From Opitutaceae bacterium (GTDB lineage: Bacteria; Verrucomicrobiota; Verrucomicrobiia; Opitutales; Opitutaceae), in assembly GCA_025352845.1 (NCBI GenBank), contig JANXSC010000260.1, positions 1 to 15,305 of the forward strand: a stretch of 15,305 nucleotides of DNA, in the 5' to 3' direction. The notes beneath the pieces are model-generated. The model saw only the letters and a program-made list of their open reading frames with translations, was not told where the DNA came from and searched no databases. This document shows, one piece after another, positions 1 to 6,868 of the stretch. The translations under genes were made by a program, and so were the position numbers. The number at the start of each line of letters is the position of its first letter. Within the stretch, counting starts at the first letter, position 1.

Positions 1-50
1 GTGACGTTGAGGCTTCGCCGCGAGCTTCGCGAGCAGCCGCAGTGTGAACT
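1..50. repeat. Interspersed repeat, copy A (cut by window edge)
   Basis: Positions 1-50 align without gaps to 1534-1583. The core 13-50 matches 1546-1583 at 35 of 38 bases by eye. The shared core contains the small inverted repeat CGCGA-GCT-TCGCG. Similarity weakens after base 50, though a faint match (GATTCTTGG against GATTACTTG) may extend it to about 68. The copy starts at the window boundary, so its true left end is unknown. It lies just upstream of the first toxin-antitoxin pair. No open frame with a plausible start uses it. Confidence 0.7.
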
Positions 51-148
51 GCTACCCGTGATTCTTGGTCGCCGCGTTGCCAGAGCCGGTCGCAGCCGTG
101 AGCAAAGCCTCCGCTTGACGAACAGGCCTGAACATCTAGCCTGAATCT

Positions 149-400
149 ATGAAACCTGTGGAAACCGCCATCGGCGCCTTTGAGGCCAAGAACACGTTTT
201 CTGACCTGCTCGACCGCGTGAGCCGCGGGGCCACGTTTACAATCACCAAACACGACCGGCCCGTGGCCCGGTTGGTGCCCGCCCGCGCTGCCGCCGGTCG
301 CGAGCGTAAAACGGCCACCGCCGCGCTCCGCCTGATGCGCCAGCGTTACAGCCTGAAAGGGGTCTCGATGCGCGGCTTGATCGACGCCGGCCGCCGGTGA
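149..400 (+). CDS. Phd/YefM-family antitoxin of a type II TA module
   Basis: This 83-aa protein has the Phd/YefM antitoxin layout. The N-terminal half contains FEAKNTFSDLLDRVSRG followed by TFTITKHDRPVARLVP, the usual helix-helix-strand DNA-binding and dimerisation fold. The basic C-terminal tail (about 50-83) would wrap the toxin. It should neutralise the PIN nuclease encoded next and repress its own promoter; both roles come from family knowledge. Its stop codon TGA (398-400) overlaps the GTG start of the toxin gene (397-399), so the two are translationally coupled. I see no good Shine-Dalgarno (SD) sequence before the ATG. A TTGACG hexamer at 115-120 is a possible -35 box, but no convincing -10 follows at normal spacing. 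The size is typical for the family. Confidence 0.9.
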   Translation: MKPVETAIGAFEAKNTFSDLLDRVSRGATFTITKHDRPVARLVPARAAAGRERKTATAALRLMRQRYSLKGVSMRGLIDAGRR

Positions 401-813
401 AGGCGTTCGTGCTCGATTGCTCGGCGACGCTGCCGTGGGTGTTCGACTCGGAGTCCACCGCCGCGACTGATGCATTGCTCGACGTGCTCGCCGCCGGTGG
501 CAAGGCGTGGGTGCCCGCGCTCTGGCACCTCGAACTCGGCAATGTGCTCCTCGGCGCGCAACGCCGCGGCCGGATCGATCAGGCGGGCATCGAGGGCTTT
601 CTTTCCGCGCTCGCCGTTTACGACATCGAAGTGGACGGGCACACCATGTCGCTCGCTTGGTCGAAGACGCTCGCCCTGGCCGTGAGCTTCGGCCTCAGCG
701 TTTACGACGCCGCCTACCTCGAGCTGGCCCTGCGCCGCGGCCTGCCTCTCGCCACCTGCGACAAGGCCCTCCTAACCGCGCTGAAAAAAGCCGGCGGCTC
801 CCTGGCGTTGTAA
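397..813 (+). CDS. vapC: PIN-domain (VapC-type) toxin ribonuclease
   Basis: This 138-aa protein is a PIN-domain endoribonuclease. Family members cut tRNA or rRNA with Mg2+ or Mn2+ when freed from antitoxin. The expected acidic active-site residues are visible: D7 in VLDCSA, E46 in LWHLELGN, D104 in SVYDAAYLELA and D122 in LATCDKAL. The nuclease therefore looks intact. The start is GTG at 397, inside the antitoxin stop (GTGA overlap), which is the usual arrangement for coupled TA pairs. The length is normal for VapC. The pairing of a Phd-type antitoxin with a PIN toxin is common. The module sits between repeat copies A and B. The cellular target cannot be read from sequence. Confidence 0.92.
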   Translation: MKAFVLDCSATLPWVFDSESTAATDALLDVLAAGGKAWVPALWHLELGNVLLGAQRRGRIDQAGIEGFLSALAVYDIEVDGHTMSLAWSKTLALAVSFGLSVYDAAYLELALRRGLPLATCDKALLTALKKAGGSLAL

Positions 814-840
814 CTACGGCAAGATGGCGGACGAAACGCC

Positions 841-940
841 GCTCACACCTTCGCCCCGCACTCGCGCCCGATCAGTTTCTGCCGCTGGAACCGGTGGCAC
901 TCCCTCGCATCCTCCGCGCAGGGGGAGAGGAGCGTGACGT
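841..940. repeat. Interspersed repeat, copy B
   Basis: This 100-base block aligns without gaps to 1441-1540, exactly 600 bases downstream, at about 80 of 100 bases by manual count. Similarity stops at about 941, so copy B lacks the part shared between copies A and C. It occupies most of the gene-free gap between the PIN toxin and hicB (814-992). The reverse strand reads a short open stretch including ECHRFQRQKLIGRECGA followed by KV and a stop. Copy C gives a related peptide, so the repeat may derive from the 3' end of an old coding sequence. There is no sign of a functional gene here. Confidence 0.75.
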
Positions 941-992
941 TCGCCTGAAATCCCGTTTGCCAAACCCAACCCACCGCGCAAGCTGCATCGCC

Positions 993-1193
993 ATGAAACT
1001 CCGCGTCGTCGTCGAACAGGATCCGCAGAGCGGCCGGTTCTCCGCGGTCTTCCCCGAGTTGCCCGGCTGCGCGTCCGCCGGCGACACCGAGGCCGAGGCG
1101 CTCACCAACGCGAAGGAAGCGCTCGAACTCTGGTTCCAACCCGACAGCACGCCGCTGCCGAAGAACGCGAAGCTCGTCGAGTTGACGGTTTAG
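993..1193 (+). CDS. hicB: HicB-family antitoxin (short form)
   Basis: This 66-aa protein fits the partial RNase H-like HicB fold. It contains RVVVEQDPQSGRFSAVFPEL, then PGCASAGDTEAEALTNAKEALELW, the characteristic PGC-x-S-x-GDTxxEAL-N-KEA signature. Family knowledge says HicB binds and inhibits the HicA RNase. The ATG at 993 is chosen because it starts right at the first beta strand. An open frame runs far upstream, but its residues are arginine-rich non-family sequence. The protein ends soon after the core fold, with no C-terminal helix-turn-helix or ribbon-helix-helix, so DNA-binding autoregulation through HicB is not evident. hicA follows after 6 bases. The order is antitoxin first, the reverse of the commoner hicA-hicB order. 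Confidence 0.9.
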   Translation: MKLRVVVEQDPQSGRFSAVFPELPGCASAGDTEAEALTNAKEALELWFQPDSTPLPKNAKLVELTV

Positions 1194-1199
1194 TCGCGC

Positions 1200-1418
1200 A
1201 TGGGCGAAAAGTTTCCTGTCTGCTCGGCCAGTGACGTGGTGCGGGTGATTCGCAAACGCGGCTTCGTGCTCACCGGACAAAACGGCAGCCACCAAAAATG
1301 GCGTCATGCCGACGGTCGCATGGTGATCGTCGCGATGCACGGCGCGAAGAGCATCCCCATGGGCACGCTGAAAAGCATCATCGAAGGCGCGAAGCTCGCG
1401 CCCAACGATTTCCGTTAG
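1200..1418 (+). CDS. hicA: HicA-family mRNA interferase toxin
   Basis: This 72-aa protein has the double-stranded-RNA-binding-like HicA fold. It contains SASDVVRVIRKRGFVLTGQNGSHQKW, then a strand RMVIVAMHG and the terminal helix with GTLKSIIEGAKL. The catalytic histidine is H31 in the GSHQKW motif, so the toxin looks active. HicA toxins cleave mRNA and some stable RNAs independently of the ribosome and are blocked by HicB. The ATG at 1200 lies 6 bases after the hicB stop, so co-transcription is very likely. The length is normal. Repeat copy C begins 22 bases after the stop codon. Confidence 0.92.
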   Translation: MGEKFPVCSASDVVRVIRKRGFVLTGQNGSHQKWRHADGRMVIVAMHGAKSIPMGTLKSIIEGAKLAPNDFR

Positions 1419-1440
1419 TGTCTGAACTCCTCGCCGTTTT

Positions 1441-1583
1441 ACTCACGCTTACGCTCCGAATTCGCGCTCGATCAATTTCTGCAGCTCGAACCGGTGACAC
1501 TCCTTCGCCTCCTCCGCGCAGTGGCAGCGAAGCGTGACAGTTTTCCTTCGCCGCGAGCTTCGCGAGCAACCGCAAAGTGAACT
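1441..1583. repeat. Interspersed repeat, copy C (longest copy)
   Basis: This is the most complete copy. Its first 100 bases match copy B (841-940) and its last 50 bases (1534-1583) match copy A (1-50), so it links two segments otherwise seen apart. On the reverse strand the block reads a stretch ending in ECHRFELQKLIEREFGA and a stop codon. Copy B gives a related peptide with E/D and K/R exchanges plus non-conservative changes, which fits a decaying coding remnant. The core CGCGA-GCT-TCGCG can form a short hairpin. It lies between hicA and the truncated fic gene, and the fic homology begins about 35 bases after the repeat ends. Confidence 0.75.
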
Positions 1584-1618
1584 TCCGGCCGCTGGCCTGA
1601 TTACTTGACTCACACTAG

Positions 1619-2213
1619 CACCTGCCGCCCACGCCCGACAGGGTGTCGGGTCTCATGCGCGAACTGCTCGCGTGGTGGAACGGCCCGAGCGCCGAGTGGT
1701 CGCCCGTGCTCACCTCCGCGATCCTGCACTACCAGTTCGAGGAGATTCACCCGTTCGCCGACGGCAACGGCCGCGCGGGCCGTCTCCTCGCGCTCTGGGA
1801 ACTCTACCGCCGCGGCTTCGACCCACACCACGTGTTCTCCGTGGACGAGTTCTTCTGGGAGGATCGCGCGCGCTACTACGCGAGCCTCGCCGCCGTGCCC
1901 GCCGCAGGCGGCGATATGACCGGCGTGGCTGGAATACACGACCGAGGGCCTGCGCGTGACGCTTGAGCGCGTGTGGCTGCGCGTGCAGCAGTTTGCCGCG
2001 AAGTCCGCCCACAAGAAAACCGTCCTACGCCCGAGCCAGGAGCGGTTGCTGCACCTGCTGCGCGACCGGCACGACGGTCTCGCCCCCGCGGAAATCTGGG
2101 CGGCGCTCGATGTCACCAAACAGGGCGCCGCCCATATCCTCGCCCCGCTGCTGAAAACCAAGCTCGTGAAACGCATCGGCACGCGCAAAACCGGCCGCTA
2201 CGTGCTGGCGTGA
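1619..2213 (+). pseudogene. fic: Fic-domain protein, 5'-truncated and frameshifted
   Basis: The Fic motif HPFADGNGRAGR is intact at 1748-1783, preceded by LHYQFEEI as in Fic AMP-transferases, which modify target proteins at Ser, Thr or Tyr. Homology begins at HLPPTPDRVSGLM (from 1619), right after an in-frame TAG at 1616-1618. In full-length family members this segment follows a substantial N-terminal part, which is missing here. The first reading frame runs to a stop at 1966. At about 1925 one extra base shifts the frame: GDMTG is followed in the other frame by WLEYTTEGLRVTLERVW and a C-terminal winged-helix region (about 2020-2213) with PAEIWAALDVTKQGAAHILA. Together the two frames restore the normal domain order. 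GTG 1643 or ATG 1655 could still start a fragment carrying the Fic motif. Intact expression is unlikely. Confidence 0.85.
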
Positions 2214-2282
2214 TTTTCGCGATTAGCGATCGCTCGATCGCGCCACTCCGCTTCTTCGCAGCGCACACCATCCTGTTTTTCC

Positions 2283-2774
2283 TCACTGCGACCCGAGGCG
2301 TTCCCTGTCCTGCTCGGCCCGGTGGCGCAGCGCCCACGCCATGTAGGCGACAACCGCGAGGTTCGTGACGAGGATAACAACCTTCAGCCAAGTGGCGTGA
2401 TGCACGAGTTCGTAGATTTCGATGGGCACGTAGAGGGCGCCGGCGATGAGCGCGAACCACTCGGCCCAGGTGCGTTCGTGCCAGAGGCCGTAGGCTTCCA
2501 CGCCGCGCACGATTGAATAGAGCAGTGCGCCGCCGGCGAACAGCCAGAGATTGGCGTCGGTCACGCGACCGGCCGCATCGAGGAAGATGCGCGGGTAGTG
2601 GCTCGCGGGATTGAGATGGCTGTGGCGGATGAGTCGCTCGGCAAACGCCTGCACGTCGTGATGCACGAGCGAAAGCAGGCCGAGGCCGGCAATCAGCACC
2701 AGCATCGCCTTGGCCGCCTCAAACAAGGCGATCATGCGGACCGTGGTGAGAATGGGTTTTTGAACAAGCTTCAC
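2283..2774 (-). CDS. DUF2127 family integral membrane protein
   Basis: This 163-aa protein has about four membrane helices: roughly 10-37, 74-98, 103-124 and 129-149. The region GVEAYGLWHERTWAEWFALI followed by AGALYVPIEIYEL is the strongly conserved part of DUF2127. The family has no established function. The start is taken as GTG 2774 because GAGG lies at a suitable distance upstream and the frame before it overlaps the neighbouring gene. ATG 2735 (MIALFEAAKAM) is an alternative start. The upstream DUF1552 gene ends 82 bp away on the same strand with a hairpin between, so DUF2127 may have its own promoter. On the other side it converges with the fic remnant. Confidence 0.85.
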   Translation of the reverse strand: MKLVQKPILTTVRMIALFEAAKAMLVLIAGLGLLSLVHHDVQAFAERLIRHSHLNPASHYPRIFLDAAGRVTDANLWLFAGGALLYSIVRGVEAYGLWHERTWAEWFALIAGALYVPIEIYELVHHATWLKVVILVTNLAVVAYMAWALRHRAEQDRERLGSQ

Positions 2775-2786
2775 GGGATAATCCTC

Positions 2787-2815
2787 ACTGTAGCACGCCG
2801 CGACCGGAACCACAA
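2787..2815 (-). promoter_or_regulatory. Possible sigma-70-type promoter for the DUF2127 gene
   Basis: On the minus strand TTGTGG (2815-2810) and TACAGT (2792-2787) are separated by exactly 17 bases. They match the -35 and -10 consensus at 3 and 4 of 6 positions. The predicted transcript would begin only a few bases before GTG 2774. Either the mRNA is nearly leaderless, translation starts at ATG 2735, or the match is chance. GC-rich DNA gives such matches often. Confidence 0.25.
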
Positions 2816-2841
2816 AATCTCCCGCCGGAACCGGACCGGCG
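2811..2841 (-). terminator. Weak hairpin after the DUF1552 gene
   Basis: A perfect 6-bp inverted repeat CGCCGG / CCGGCG (2823-2828 and 2836-2841) with a 7-base loop lies 15 bases beyond the DUF1552 stop. On the minus strand it is followed by GGGAGATTTTG, so the T-tract is short and offset. It could be a weak intrinsic terminator separating the DUF1592-DUF1552 pair from DUF2127, or a processing hairpin. Confidence 0.35.
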
Positions 2842-2856
2842 AAAACCATCACCCCG

Positions 2857-4212
2857 CTACACCAGCTCCAGCCCGCGCATCGTTCCGGTGGAAGTCGAAA
2901 ATTTGTCCGACTCGATGCCCATGCGTTGCAGCATCGAGACGAAGAGATTCGGCAGCGGGTAATTGTGCGCGGTGTCGAAGCCGAGATGCTGGCCGTGGCG
3001 GAAGCCGCCGCCGGCAAAGAGCGTCGGCAGGTTCGTCGTCACGTGCGTGTTCGCATTTCCGAGGTTCGAGCCATAGAGCACCATCGTGCGGTCGAAGAGC
3101 GACTCGCCGTCTTCCTGCACGCCTTTGAGGTCGTTGAAGAGATTCGCGAGGAGCTTCATGTGCCACTGGTCGATGGCCTTCAGCTGCGAAAGCTTCGCGT
3201 CGGATTTTCCGTGGTGGGAGAGATTGTGGTAGGCGTCGGTGAGCCTGTGTTCCTCGTCGAGCTCGATGGTCGGCGAGTTCACGCTGTCGAGCAGGAGCGA
3301 GATGGAGCGCGTCGAGTCGGTCTGAAACGCAAGGCGCGCCATGTCATACATCAGGCGGACCTTCTCCATGTATTCCTTCGGGCTCGCGGGATCGAGCGGC
3401 ACGGTGGCGGTGACGTGCGGCTTCGGACGCTTCTCCCATTCTTTCGACATCTCCATGCGCTGCTCCAGCTCGCGCACGCTCGTGAAATACTGATCGAGGC
3501 GGTCGCGGTCGCGCGCGCCCACGCTGCGCTGCAAATCCTTCGCCTGGCTGCCGACCGCATCGAGGATGCTCTGGCCCTGCGCGAGCTTGCGGAGTTGCGC
3601 GTCCACCTCGGCGGGCGAGCCCTGCACGAAGAGTTTCTTAAACACGTCCGACGGTTTTTCCTCGCAGGGGATCAACACGCCCGAGCCCGTCCACGAGAGA
3701 CTGCGCTGACCCTGCTGGACGTTCACGCCGAGTGTGAGCGACGGGAAACGCGTTTCCGACCCGATGCGCTCCGCGATGTATTGATCGAGCGAGATGGTGT
3801 TGCGGAAGCCGCCGCTGCCGGGGTGCGGTGCCGCGGTGAGAAAGCAAATGTCCGCCGGGTGCCCGCCATCGACATCCGGATGCGACACGCCGCTGAACAC
3901 CGTGAAGTCCTCGCGGTGCTCCTTGAGTAACTCGAGGTAGGGCGAGAGCGCATAGCCGCGACCGGTCGTCTTCGGGAAAAACTGATCAGGGAGGAGGCCG
4001 AGATTGTTGCAGATGCCGAGCATCCGGCGTGGTTTCTTCGCCGCCGCCTTCGCGGTTTCGCCGCGCGCAAACGCCGGCAGCATCGAATCGAGAAACGGCA
4101 GCGACATCACGATGCCCGCCCCGCGGAGAAACTGCCGGCGCGAGACCGCGCGCTGCGTCGAGACAAACGAACCGGAAGCGAAGCGCGAGGCGGAGACGGG
4201 ATTGGTCTTCAT
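2857..4212 (-). CDS. DUF1552 protein with Tat signal
   Basis: This 451-aa protein belongs to the DUF1552 family, common in Planctomycetes and Verrucomicrobia and biochemically uncharacterised. A twin-arginine signal is clear: SRRQFLRGAG with R25-R26, then a hydrophobic stretch ending LPAFA (about 45-49). It should therefore be exported in folded form. The body shows VFSGVSHPDVDGGHPADICF, SLDQYIAERIG, a middle helical region with REYLEQRME-like spacing, and the C-terminal NTHVTTNLPTLFAGGGFRHG. The fold recalls DUF1501/sulfatase-like (alkaline phosphatase superfamily) proteins, but I see no proven catalytic set. ATG 4212 is chosen for the signal peptide; frame upstream of it belongs to the DUF1592 gene. 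That gene stops 22 bp upstream, giving an operon-like pair. I see no clear SD sequence. Confidence 0.92.
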   Translation of the reverse strand: MKTNPVSASRFASGSFVSTQRAVSRRQFLRGAGIVMSLPFLDSMLPAFARGETAKAAAKKPRRMLGICNNLGLLPDQFFPKTTGRGYALSPYLELLKEHREDFTVFSGVSHPDVDGGHPADICFLTAAPHPGSGGFRNTISLDQYIAERIGSETRFPSLTLGVNVQQGQRSLSWTGSGVLIPCEEKPSDVFKKLFVQGSPAEVDAQLRKLAQGQSILDAVGSQAKDLQRSVGARDRDRLDQYFTSVRELEQRMEMSKEWEKRPKPHVTATVPLDPASPKEYMEKVRLMYDMARLAFQTDSTRSISLLLDSVNSPTIELDEEHRLTDAYHNLSHHGKSDAKLSQLKAIDQWHMKLLANLFNDLKGVQEDGESLFDRTMVLYGSNLGNANTHVTTNLPTLFAGGGFRHGQHLGFDTAHNYPLPNLFVSMLQRMGIESDKFSTSTGTMRGLELV

Positions 4213-4234
4213 GGGGAAAGCTTGGGCGGAGGGA

Positions 4235-6868
4235 CTACTTGTTGAGAAAAAGCTCACTCTGCACCACTTCATGCAGCACGGCCCGAACACCGTAGCCGCG
4301 CGCGGCCGTGCGTTCGAGGATCTTTTCGACGGCGGGGCGATCGATAAAACGCACCTGGGCACCCGTCGAATAGATGACCAGTTGCCGCGCGAGATTACGC
4401 GCGATCTGTTTTTCGTCGGTGAGCAACTGGCGCTTCAACTCACGCACGTCGGCAAACGCCCGACCGTCGGGGAGCACGCCGCTGCAATCCACCGGCGGTC
4501 CAAGGTGAAAGGCGAATTTCTGCCCGCCCTTGCCGAAGCCCGGCTGCGGCGCGACCCCATCGGCGATCGCGCGGTAGCGGTCGCGGAAACCGCCCATCAC
4601 ATCGAAGCTCTCCAACGCAAATCCCGCCGGATCGATCTTGGTGTGGCACGAGGCGCAGGTCTCCTCCGTGCGGTGTTTGTCGAGCAGTTGGCGAATCGTG
4701 CTCGCGCCGCGGATGTCGGGTTCGACCGCCGGCACGCTGGGCGGCGGCGGGGGGGGCGGCAGCCCGAGCAGGCGCTCCATGATCCACGCGCCGCGCAACA
4801 CCGGCGAGGTCGTGGTGCCGTTGGCCGTGACTTTCAGCACCGCCGCCTGCGTCATGAGTCCGCCGCGAACGCTGTCCGGCGGCAGCGCCACGCGGCGCAC
4901 CGTCACGCCGTCAATCGGCGGCAGACCGTAGTGCGTCGCGAGCCGCTCGTTCACCATCACGAAGTCCGACGCCACGAGGTTGCGCGCCGGCAAATCCCCG
5001 CGCAGCAGCTCCGCAAAAAACGCCTGCGTCTCCAGCAGCGCCGACTCGGTTAGCAGGTCGTCGAGGTAGTAGTCGTTGTAGAGGCCCTCGTCGGGCGCCG
5101 TCCCGAGCATCTTGCGCAGGTCGAGCCAGTAATCGAGAAACGCATCCACGAACCGACGCGCCTTCGGGTCGTCGAGCAGCCGGTTGGTCTGCGCGCGCAA
5201 CACCTCGGGCCGGCGCAATTTTCCCTCGGCCGCGAGCGTGCGCAGTTCGCCATCGGGCGCGGAATTCCACAGGAAAAACGCCAGCCGTGACGCGACCGCG
5301 TAGTCGTCCAGTTTTCCAGGCCGCTCTTCGAGACCCACAAATTCCGGCGAACACAGCACCGCGGTGTAGCCCGCGATCATCGCGTCGGCAAAGCCCAGGC
5401 CACTCTTCAGCGTGCTCTCCACCACGGGCATGAACCGCTTCACCTCGGTCGCGGCCACCGGACGGCGATACGCCTGATTCAAGAAAGTCTGGAGCAGCCG
5501 CGATGCATCCCGTGTCGGATCGGCCGACTCGACGACCACGTTGCCGCCCGCGCGCTCCGGCGGCTTGATCGGCAGGTCGCCGAAAAGCAGCTCGTGTCCC
5601 GCCGTCGGCCAGCGATCGAGCATCGGTCCCTCTACTTCGAGCCAGCGAAACACCACGCCGGGCGAGCCGTCTTTTTCGGCGAGGGGATTTTGCCAGCGCC
5701 CCGCGCCCGGACGCGAACGGAAGAGCCGCGCCGCATCCGGCCGGATCGTCTCGCCCGCGAGCAGCCACACGTCGAGTTCGCTCACCGCCGGCTCCGGCTG
5801 CGCATCGAAAGTTCCGAGCCAGCGCAACTGCCGCGGCGGCGTTTCCGAATAAATCGTGATCGGCTCGGACCGACGGCCCCGCGCCACATCGTCGAGGTCC
5901 GGAATCCACCAGCGGTCCGGTTTTTTTGGATCGGTTTGTTTGGTCGGGCCGACCCAGACGGTGTGCGTGCTGAACCGCAGCCGGTAATGCCCCGCGACCG
6001 GAGCCTTGAACTGGGTGAACTTCGGCTCCAGCGGCTCGTAATTGCCGGCAACGATACCCACACCCTCTAGATCGCGCTTCTCTTTATCTGCGGCCCCGAC
6101 AGTCGCGGGCATCTTGCCCGCACGCACGTCCGCCTGGCCCACGAACCCGAGCGTCGGGAACGTCGCGCGCTCCGGGCTGGTGTTGAATACCGAGAACTTC
6201 ATCGGACCCGTGAAACTCCGCTGCTCGCGCGCGTAGTAGCGGGTCACGTTGGTCGCCGGCCGCGTGACCTCGTGCGCCGCGACCTGGCGCAGCGCATACT
6301 CCGCCGCGGCGAGGTAGCGCGCCATCTGCACGTAGGAAATGTCGAGCGCATCGCCAATCTTGTTGAAGCGAAACGCCTCGCCGTCCTCCGGCAGCGAATC
6401 CTTCACCTGCAACCACGGTGCCTGCAGTAAATCGCGGAGCACGTTCTCGTATTCGTAGCGATTGAGCCGGCGGCGCGTGGCCCGGCCTTCATCGGCGCTG
6501 CGCGCGCGCTCCGCAGTGGTTAGCTCCGCCGTCAACGTGCCGATAAATTTCTCCAGCTCGCCTGTCGCCGGGCGCTTTTTTTTCTTCGGCGGCATCTCGC
6601 CCGACTCCACCCGGTCGTGCACCTTTACCCACGCCGCAAAATTCTTCGGATCGGCCGGATTGAGCGCCAGCGCCGTCAGATCGAGGTCGCCCTTCTTCTC
6701 CACGTCGTCGTGGCAGCTGGCGCAATGCCGGTCGATGAACACCGCTGTCGCGGCCGGTTGGGTGGACGCTGGCGTCGCTCCCTCCCCGGTGGACACCGAG
6801 AGCAATGCCGCGGCGCCCATCGCAAAGGATTTCAAATCACGAACGCGGAAATGGTCGTGGGGATGCAC
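4235..6868 (-). CDS. DUF1587/1595/1592/1588/1585 cytochrome-like protein
   Basis: This is a large exported protein (877 aa from GTG 6868) of the Planctomycete-type cytochrome family. A haem c motif CASCH (C49, C52, H53) follows the signal region. DUF1587 covers about 130-195 (RRRLNRYEYENVLRDLLQAP), then a beta-rich middle that may bind carbohydrate (about 285-420). DUF1595 is at about 450-512 (FLNQAYRRPV), DUF1592 at 520-648 and DUF1588 at 657-762. A second CASCH (738-742) lies after a run of seven prolines, and DUF1585 covers 800-875. It is probably a secreted or periplasmic c-type cytochrome whose substrate is unknown. The start is uncertain. GTG 6868 gives RVRDLKSFAMGAAALLSV as a signal sequence. 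TTG 6835 and ATG 6820 are shorter options, GTG 6934 has an AGGGGA ribosome site, and the frame is open to GTG 7012. Confidence 0.93.
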   Translation of the reverse strand: MHPHDHFRVRDLKSFAMGAAALLSVSTGEGATPASTQPAATAVFIDRHCASCHDDVEKKGDLDLTALALNPADPKNFAAWVKVHDRVESGEMPPKKKKRPATGELEKFIGTLTAELTTAERARSADEGRATRRRLNRYEYENVLRDLLQAPWLQVKDSLPEDGEAFRFNKIGDALDISYVQMARYLAAAEYALRQVAAHEVTRPATNVTRYYAREQRSFTGPMKFSVFNTSPERATFPTLGFVGQADVRAGKMPATVGAADKEKRDLEGVGIVAGNYEPLEPKFTQFKAPVAGHYRLRFSTHTVWVGPTKQTDPKKPDRWWIPDLDDVARGRRSEPITIYSETPPRQLRWLGTFDAQPEPAVSELDVWLLAGETIRPDAARLFRSRPGAGRWQNPLAEKDGSPGVVFRWLEVEGPMLDRWPTAGHELLFGDLPIKPPERAGGNVVVESADPTRDASRLLQTFLNQAYRRPVAATEVKRFMPVVESTLKSGLGFADAMIAGYTAVLCSPEFVGLEERPGKLDDYAVASRLAFFLWNSAPDGELRTLAAEGKLRRPEVLRAQTNRLLDDPKARRFVDAFLDYWLDLRKMLGTAPDEGLYNDYYLDDLLTESALLETQAFFAELLRGDLPARNLVASDFVMVNERLATHYGLPPIDGVTVRRVALPPDSVRGGLMTQAAVLKVTANGTTTSPVLRGAWIMERLLGLPPPPPPPSVPAVEPDIRGASTIRQLLDKHRTEETCASCHTKIDPAGFALESFDVMGGFRDRYRAIADGVAPQPGFGKGGQKFAFHLGPPVDCSGVLPDGRAFADVRELKRQLLTDEKQIARNLARQLVIYSTGAQVRFIDRPAVEKILERTAARGYGVRAVLHEVVQSELFLNK

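Noticed and set aside
115..142. Promoter TTGACG with a TAGCCT -10 before the Phd-type antitoxin
   Set aside because: The -35 match is good. The -10 is poor, and the transcript would start at or inside the ATG, so it is not reported as a feature.
507..992. Long + strand frame running into hicB that would give a 228-residue protein
   Set aside because: It overlaps the PIN toxin gene in another frame and passes through repeat B. Its residues are arginine/proline-rich shadow sequence. Only the last 66 codons match HicB.
1..1583. Integron-like cassette array with attC sites
   Set aside because: TA cassettes between repeats in one orientation invite this idea. However, I could not find the paired attC core sites (GTTRRRY and its complement) at the repeat ends, and no integrase is in the window.
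2220..2246. GCGATCGC palindrome and GATCGC repeats between convergent genes as a terminator or HIP1-type element
   Set aside because: Only one octamer is present and no stable stem with a T-tract could be drawn. Such palindromes occur by chance in GC-rich DNA.
2775..3017. N-terminal extension of the DUF2127 protein to 3017
   Set aside because: It overlaps the DUF1552 coding sequence in another frame and lacks the family's character.
4213..4362. N-terminal extension of the DUF1552 protein to 4362
   Set aside because: It lies within the C-terminal DUF1585 coding region and would bury the Tat signal.
4738..4762. G/C homopolymer run as a phase-variable tract
   Set aside because: It encodes the polyproline linker of the DUF1588 region, which is a usual feature of these proteins. 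There is no sign of slippage.
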